From the NCBI RefSeq assembly GCF_021044625.1, contig NZ_CP087999.1, forward strand, positions 4,919,001 to 4,983,000: a DNA stretch of 64,000 nt. Reading direction: 5' to 3'. This document shows positions 59,348 to 64,000 of the stretch, piece by piece. A program made the translations under genes and the position numbers. This DNA comes from Geomonas sp. RF6. GTDB lineage: Bacteria; Desulfobacterota; Desulfuromonadia; Geobacterales; Geobacteraceae. Positions within the stretch are counted from its first letter, which is position 1; each line of letters opens with the position of its first letter. The notes beneath the pieces were generated by a model. That model was not told where the DNA came from and did no database searches. It saw only the letters and a program-made list of their open reading frames with translations.

Positions 59348-60910
59348 TCAGCGCCCCTCCAGGACCACGAGAAGCGAGTAGTTCCCCTCCCGACGCCACG
59401 AATCGCTTACACCGTTGAATTCCCCCCTGACTCCCAGGGTAGGCGCGGAGAGGGCACCGAGGAGCCGCTTCAGCGGGTAGGCAAGCCTCACGTTTCCTCC
59501 CACCGAGGTGGTTCCTGAAGCCGACTCCGGAAGGACCTTGCGAACCCCTCCTCTGAGCTGGTAATCGAGCTGTCTTCCGAGAGCAAAGCCGCGTATGTCG
59601 AGACCAGCCCAGTACTCGTCGCTGCGCTGCCTCTCCAGGAGATAGAAGGAGCGCTTCAGGGAGAAGTCGGGCGCGACCGTTACGTCTCCGGCATTGAACT
59701 TGGGCGCCAGGGCGACGGTCGCGGCAGCAAGGTCCCGTTCCTCGCTCGCCAGGTTCCTCCTCTGCAGGTAGCTCGCCCTCACCCCCAGATCCCACTCCCC
59801 CGCGAGGTAGGTCATCTTTCCGGCAATGGTATCCACCCCGGAGCCGTTTCGTCCCCCCCCCTCCACCACGCTCTGCACCACCCTCTTTGCATACTGGAAA
59901 CCGAGCGGCAGCGTCTCGATCTTCTTGAAGTTGTACTCGAGGATTCCTTCGTAGCGGTACACGACCGGAGACTCGGCATTCTTTTTCACGTTGTCGTTGT
60001 AGCGGGAGAGCCTCAACTCAAGCGCGTGCACCCCGAACTCCTTCCCGAGCCCCAGCGCGTACCCTTCCCAGTCCCTCCGGGGCTCCGTGCCGCTGATGAT
60101 GTTGTAGCGCGGGCCGGTCCGTTCGTAGAGCGCGCTGTAGCGATACCCCTGCGCGCTCCCGCCGAGCTTGGCTCGACAGGAAGTATCGGCCACCGCAGGC
60201 GCGGCGTCGCTGGTGTCTTCATCGAAGAGGGCGTAGTCCGCTTCCCCCTCAAAGGCCAGGCGCCCCTGGTACGGGTCGATGCGGGCGATCACACCGACCA
60301 CGTCGCCGCGGCGCCGCGCGTCGCTGCGCCAGTTGCCCGGCTCCAGCATCTCGCTTGCCCTCACGTACACCGCCCTTATCTGCGCCTTGTCGAGCAGGGT
60401 GAAGCGGGCGGCCGTGCCGATGAGGACGCTCCTGTCGTCTCCGGGGTGGTCGCCGGTAAAGGCGAAGTTATCGAACTCGACGACGCCGGAAGGGAGCGAT
60501 CTGGCAAGGGAGAAGCGCGCACCCCTGCGGGAGAGATCGCTGATGGTGCCGGGGCTCTCGTCGAGGGAGAGGTCCCCCATCTCCGCCTTGAAGGTGGTGT
60601 CCTTCTGACGGTACTGCGCTCTCTGGAAGAGGGAGATGCGGTCCCCTGAGGAGAAGGGGTCGTTTGGGTGGAGGGCGAAGTCCTGCTTTACGGTCTGCCA
60701 CCGCCCCAGCGAAAGTGGAGACGGGAGGGCGAAGAACGGCTTCCCCTGCGCCTCGGCAGGGGACGCAGTCGCGGAGTCCTCGGCATAGAGGGTAGCGGCC
60801 GCCTTTGAGGAGGGGGCGCCCCCCTCCTCGCGGGTGAGGGCGGAGGCGTCTCCGCAGCAAAGAAGCGCCGCCAGTACCGAAGCGGCTATGTGTGAGAGCG
60901 CCTTTGCGAT
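59348..60910 (-). CDS. Predicted outer-membrane beta-barrel protein with non-standard start codon
   Basis: The frame runs without a stop from a TAA at 60941 to a stop at 59348. The first ATG (60580) lies about 110 codons inside. Upstream of it the frame encodes an obvious signal peptide (AKALSHIAASVLAALLCCGDASA). No ATG, GTG or TTG precedes that peptide; an ATC at 60910 sits eight bases after GGAG, the ideal spacing, so initiation at ATC (or a mutated start) is my reading, giving 520 residues. The mature part alternates short amphipathic strands (YRYSALYERTGPRYNIISGTEP, YEGILEYNFKKIETLPLGFQY, LDYQLRGGVRKVLP), typical of a beta-barrel. The final residues are LLVVLEGR. The family is not recognised. 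Confidence 0.75.
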   Translation of the reverse strand: MAKALSHIAASVLAALLCCGDASALTREEGGAPSSKAAATLYAEDSATASPAEAQGKPFFALPSPLSLGRWQTVKQDFALHPNDPFSSGDRISLFQRAQYRQKDTTFKAEMGDLSLDESPGTISDLSRRGARFSLARSLPSGVVEFDNFAFTGDHPGDDRSVLIGTAARFTLLDKAQIRAVYVRASEMLEPGNWRSDARRRGDVVGVIARIDPYQGRLAFEGEADYALFDEDTSDAAPAVADTSCRAKLGGSAQGYRYSALYERTGPRYNIISGTEPRRDWEGYALGLGKEFGVHALELRLSRYNDNVKKNAESPVVYRYEGILEYNFKKIETLPLGFQYAKRVVQSVVEGGGRNGSGVDTIAGKMTYLAGEWDLGVRASYLQRRNLASEERDLAAATVALAPKFNAGDVTVAPDFSLKRSFYLLERQRSDEYWAGLDIRGFALGRQLDYQLRGGVRKVLPESASGTTSVGGNVRLAYPLKRLLGALSAPTLGVRGEFNGVSDSWRREGNYSLLVVLEGR

Positions 60911-61118
60911 GAGCCCTTCTCCGAAAGATATGCGGGAATTTTACCGCCCCGCGAGAGGGGGGAGGGTCGGAAGGTGCTACTTTAGCTGAAGTTTTTGTGG
61001 ATGGATAGCAGATTCATCACCGGAAGGAGAACCGGAAGGGGGAAACGGTTCCGCTTTTCGGGATGGTCACTCCTTCGCAAGGTCACCGTGGGATACGCAA
61101 GCTCAGAGCTAACAACGC

Positions 61119-61300
61119 AAATCCCCCCTGTCCCCCCTTCGCAAAGGGGGGAACGTTAGGCCTTCTGCCAGTGCTTCGTGGTAATGGACCCACGCTCCCT
61201 CGGAATTCCCGGATGAACCTTCGCAAAGGGGGGGACGTTGGGCCTTCTGCAGTGCTACGTGGCAATGTACCCACCCTCCCCCGGATCTCCCGGAGGACCG
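61119..61300 (+). repeat. Interspersed palindromic element, copy E (two units)
   Basis: The AAATCCCCCC head, CCCTTCGCAAAGGGGGG palindrome and CCTTCTGCCAGTGCTTCGTGG stretch match copy A in inverted orientation. A second core, CTTCGCAAAGGGGGGG, follows after about 80 bases. Confidence 0.75.
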
Positions 61301-61306
61301 TTCTAA

Positions 61307-61338
61307 GTAGGCCGGGATAAGCCGCAGGCGTTCCCGGC
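61307..61338. repeat. REP-like palindromic element, copy 2
   Basis: GTAGGCCGGGATAAGCCG followed by CAGGCGTTCCCGGC matches the copy at 28377-28406 with a few differences; GCCGGGA/TTCCCGGC are the pairing arms. Confidence 0.65.
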
Positions 61339-61463
61339 GGTCCACTGCCTGCCGTCTGATCGGCGTTCGATAGTAGAGATGTACCATTACGAGACACCCT
61401 TCCTGTCACTCCGTTTCAGCCCAACTGGCTTAACAGCCAGCACCTTCTGAAGCAATGCCCATC

Positions 61464-61479
61464 TGGTACACTAGTTGCT
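61464..61479 (+). promoter_or_regulatory. Sigma-54 (RpoN) type promoter of the REC-GGDEF-EAL gene
   Basis: TGGTACACTAGTTGCT fits TGGCACG-N4-TTGCW with GG and GC at the exact spacing and two mismatches. The predicted start is near 61490, about 57 bases before the ATG. Confidence 0.6.
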
Positions 61480-61546
61480 GGACCTGCTGCAAGTGCAAAC
61501 ATGATATGTGACATTCTCCCAGATTAACTGCAGAGAAAGGAACACC

Positions 61547-63307
61547 ATGGACGTCTCAGCTACAGAAGACAACCGCATCAAGCTTCTCTATGTGGAGGAC
61601 GACAAGGGCACCCAGAAGATGGTTGTCTCCATGCTTCGCGCCAAGTTCCCTCAGATGGATCTTGAGATAGCACAAAACGGCGAGGAGGGGGTGGAAGCCT
61701 TCCTCTCGCACCATCCCGACATCATCCTCACCGACATCATGATGCCGGTAAAGGACGGGATCCAGATGGCCCGGGAAATCAAGGCCATGGACAAGGGAAC
61801 CCAGATCATCGTTCTCACCGCTGCCGCAGACAGGGACTTCATACTCGACGCCATCGAAAGCGGCATCAACCACTACGTGATGAAACCGATCGTGATGGGA
61901 AAGCTTGTGGCGTCGGTGCGGCGCTGCAGCGAAGAGGTCCTGCTGAGGCGCCAGGTGCGGCTGCAGGAAGAGTCGATCCGCCGCATGGCCTACTACGACC
62001 CCCTCACCGGGCTGCCGAACCGTCTCCTTTTCAACGAATTGCTGCACCAGGCGCTGGCCCAGGCACAACGCCAGGGGTGGCATCTGGCGGTCCTGTACCT
62101 CGATCTGGACCGCTTCAAGACTGTCAACGACACACTCGGGCACGCAGTGGGGGATGAGTTGCTGCAAGCCGCTGCACAGCGCCTGAAGGAATGCTGCCGC
62201 CGCGATCAGGACGTGGTGGCCAGACGCGGCGGGGACGAATTCGTGATACTCCTCTCCGACTTCGACAGCACCGGCGAAGCGGTGCGGGTGGCGCAAAAGA
62301 TTCTGGACGCCTTCGCAAGACCGATGGCGCTTGCGGAGCACGAGGTGTTCATAAGCCCGAGCATCGGGATCAGCCTCTTTCCCGACGACGGTACGACAGA
62401 GGACGAGCTGATAAAGCACGCCGACGTGGCGATGTACAGCGCCAAGGAGGAAGGTCGCAACCGCTACCACCTCTTCAACCAGTCGATGAACGAGCAGTCG
62501 CGGCGCCGCCTGTCACTGGAGACGGGGGTGCGCGCCGCGTTGCAAAAGGAGGAGTTTTTCCTCCAGTACCAGCCGAACGTCGACGTAAAGAGCGGGCGGG
62601 TGGTGAGCATCGAGGCGCTCCTGCGCTGGCAGCACCCGGAACTCGGGCTCGTCCCCCCGCGCGAGTTCATCCCCCTTGCCGAGGAGAGCGGGATGATTGC
62701 GGCGGTGACGGAGTGGGTCGTACGCAAAGCCTGCACTCAAAACAAGAAGTGGCAGGATGGAGGATTTCCCCCCATGCGCGTCGCGGTGAACATCTCGCCG
62801 CGGCAGTTTCAGAGCATGCACTTTGCGCAGATGGTCCAGGAGATCCTGTCGGAGACGGGGCTCGATCCTCACTGGCTGGAACTCGAGGTAACGGAAGGTG
62901 TGATGCTGCAGGATGTGGAGACGACGGACGCCACCATGCGCCGCCTGAACGACATCGGGGTGCAAATCACCATCGACAACTTCGGCACCGGATTTACTTC
63001 CTTTTCTTATATAAGGAAGCTGCCGATAAGGACGGTAAAGATCGACCGCTCACTGGTGAGCGACGTCACTGTCGACACGGATGACGCCGCGGTTGCCACA
63101 GCGGTCATAACGATGGCGCACACTCTCGGCCTCAACGTCGTCGCGCAAGGGGTGGAAGCGCAGGACCAACTGGCCTTTCTCTCTTCACACGACTGCCCGG
63201 GGATGCAGGGATATCTCTTCACCGAGCCGCTCATGCCGGAGGAGGTGTCCCGCCTTCTGGCGAGCGATTCGTGGAAGGAGCGAATTTCCGGGCGGAAAGA
63301 TCAGTAG
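61547..63307 (+). CDS. Response regulator with GGDEF and degenerate EAL domains
   Basis: The ATG at 61547 (586 residues) follows AAAGGA. The receiver (about 10-130) has D63 in ILTDIMMP and MKPI. The GGDEF domain (about 155-315) has an intact GGDEF (228-232), RDQD as inhibitory site and GHAVGD, so it should make cyclic di-GMP. The EAL domain (about 335-575) keeps EALLRW (E356) and KIDRSLV. However, the DDFGTG motif reads DNFGTG (N478) and the AEGVE motif reads AQGVE (Q534), the latter replacing a Glu proposed as catalytic base. Phosphodiesterase activity is therefore doubtful, and the EAL part may only bind cyclic di-GMP. The sigma-54 promoter suggests condition-specific expression. Confidence 0.94.
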   Translation: MDVSATEDNRIKLLYVEDDKGTQKMVVSMLRAKFPQMDLEIAQNGEEGVEAFLSHHPDIILTDIMMPVKDGIQMAREIKAMDKGTQIIVLTAAADRDFILDAIESGINHYVMKPIVMGKLVASVRRCSEEVLLRRQVRLQEESIRRMAYYDPLTGLPNRLLFNELLHQALAQAQRQGWHLAVLYLDLDRFKTVNDTLGHAVGDELLQAAAQRLKECCRRDQDVVARRGGDEFVILLSDFDSTGEAVRVAQKILDAFARPMALAEHEVFISPSIGISLFPDDGTTEDELIKHADVAMYSAKEEGRNRYHLFNQSMNEQSRRRLSLETGVRAALQKEEFFLQYQPNVDVKSGRVVSIEALLRWQHPELGLVPPREFIPLAEESGMIAAVTEWVVRKACTQNKKWQDGGFPPMRVAVNISPRQFQSMHFAQMVQEILSETGLDPHWLELEVTEGVMLQDVETTDATMRRLNDIGVQITIDNFGTGFTSFSYIRKLPIRTVKIDRSLVSDVTVDTDDAAVATAVITMAHTLGLNVVAQGVEAQDQLAFLSSHDCPGMQGYLFTEPLMPEEVSRLLASDSWKERISGRKDQ

Positions 63308-63441
63308 GGTCGCGCTTCTCAACTTGCACTACCCCCGTTCATTGGTGCATAATATCAGCCGCGCTAACGTGGCGATGTAGCGACGATAATCGGGGCAGGA
63401 GGCCCTCCTCCCGGTTTTGATTTCACACCCGAAGGTACACC

Positions 63442-64000
63442 ATGAAGATACTTCTTGCAGAAGACAACGTCGGCATCCGCACCATCATCCTCAACATGCT
63501 GATCACCTGGGGGTACGACGTCGTGGTCGCCGCGGACGGCACCGACGCCTGGCAGAAGCTGCAGGCGCCGGACGCGCCGCGCCTCATCATCCTGGACTGG
63601 ATGATGCCGGGACTGAACGGTCTGGAGATTTGCCGTCGGCTGCGGGAGATGAATACCCCCACCCCCCCCTATATCCTCTTTTTCACCTGCCGCGACAACA
63701 CCAAAGATATCGTGACCGCGCTGGAGGCAGGCGCCAACGACTACATCACCAAGCCGTACCAGACCGAAGAGCTGCGGGCGCGGCTCCAGGTGGGGTTGAG
63801 AGTGCTCGAGCTGCAGGAGACGCTGAACCAGAGGGTGGAGGAGCTGCGACTGGAAAGGAACCGGGCGAAGCTTTGCCTCGATGTGGCAGGAGTGCTCCTT
63901 ATCGCGCTCAACAAGGAAGGTGAGATCATCCAGGTCAACCGTAAGGGGTGCGAGATCCTCGAGTACACGGAGCAGGAGCTACTGGGGAAAAACTGGTTCA
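63442..64000 (+). CDS. Response regulator with PAS domain (partial, C-terminus beyond window)
   Basis: The ATG at 63442 follows GAAGGT and the frame is open to the right edge (186 residues seen). Residues 1-120 are a receiver: the acidic pair in LLAEDN, the phospho-acceptor Asp in ILDWMMPGLNG and ITKPYQ with the conserved Lys. A coiled coil follows (LRVLELQETLNQRVEELRLERNRAK). A PAS domain then begins (about 152 onward, GVLLIALNKEGEIIQVNRKGCEILEY). The missing part probably holds further PAS and a kinase, GGDEF or EAL output. It lies 134 bases after the REC-GGDEF-EAL gene, in the same direction. Confidence 0.88.
   Translation, partial: MKILLAEDNVGIRTIILNMLITWGYDVVVAADGTDAWQKLQAPDAPRLIILDWMMPGLNGLEICRRLREMNTPTPPYILFFTCRDNTKDIVTALEAGANDYITKPYQTEELRARLQVGLRVLELQETLNQRVEELRLERNRAKLCLDVAGVLLIALNKEGEIIQVNRKGCEILEYTEQELLGKNWF

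Larger units (their letters stand above)
60911..61546. other. Repeat-rich intergenic region upstream of the REC-GGDEF-EAL gene
   Basis: Contains copy E of the palindromic element, a REP-like copy and the sigma-54 promoter of the downstream gene. No coding frame is convincing. Confidence 0.6.

Overview
The window comes from a GC-rich chromosome of a Geobacter-like bacterium (Geobacteraceae, Desulfuromonadota). The evidence is the two giant multihaem c-type cytochromes carrying the paired CX4CH/CXXCH pattern typical of that family, a B12-dependent ribonucleotide reductase, rubrerythrin, PEP-CTERM proteins, sigma-54 type promoters and many GGDEF/EAL and PAS-kinase signalling proteins. The species is not identified.

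Region 1 (1-23.3 kb, all minus strand) is the most striking part. A sigma-54-like promoter (near 23260) precedes an operon-like run: an 18-haem cytochrome, an NHL beta-propeller protein, a cytochrome with about 39 CXXCH motifs plus CX4CH and CX3CH variants, a 3368-residue exported scaffold protein (beta-propeller repeats, 15 fibronectin type III domains mostly with a paired-cysteine loop, 4 Ig-like domains), a carboxypeptidase-regulatory-like protein and a 20-residue micro-ORF with a near-perfect ribosome binding site. A strong hairpin terminator closes the run, followed by a partial beta-helix protein at the window edge. I infer an envelope or extracellular electron-transfer module with adhesive scaffolding.

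Region 2 (23.6-32.3 kb) is mostly housekeeping: a small protein, four tRNA genes (Leu, His, Arg, Pro), rdgB and rph, a second beta-helix protein, a GAF-GGDEF diguanylate cyclase, class II ribonucleotide reductase, trmO and a PEP-CTERM protein. Region 3 (32.3-44 kb) mixes repeats with single genes: a truncated PEP-CTERM remnant beside a short tandem array and an inverted-repeat element, marR with a DUF169 gene, a TM1266-like protein, argO/lysE, a rhodanese sulfurtransferase, a polyphosphate-glucokinase-like ROK protein, a TonB-like protein, an odd sigma factor, an EEP nuclease and a very short DnaJ. Several copies of an interspersed palindromic element lie between them.

Region 4 (44-64 kb) carries two hybrid histidine kinases, rubrerythrin, an ArsR-DUF2087-GIY-YIG fusion with a dyad around its own promoter, secreted and membrane proteins (including NfeD and a CDF transporter), a hydroxyacid dehydrogenase, small cysteine-rich proteins (zinc ribbon, stand-alone TSCPD, tandem DUF1540), a Zn-phospholipase-C-like protein, an outer-membrane barrel that lacks an ATG/GTG/TTG start, a sigma-54-promoted REC-GGDEF-EAL protein with a degenerate EAL domain, and a response regulator cut by the right edge. 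All family assignments are from reading the sequence; no database search was run.
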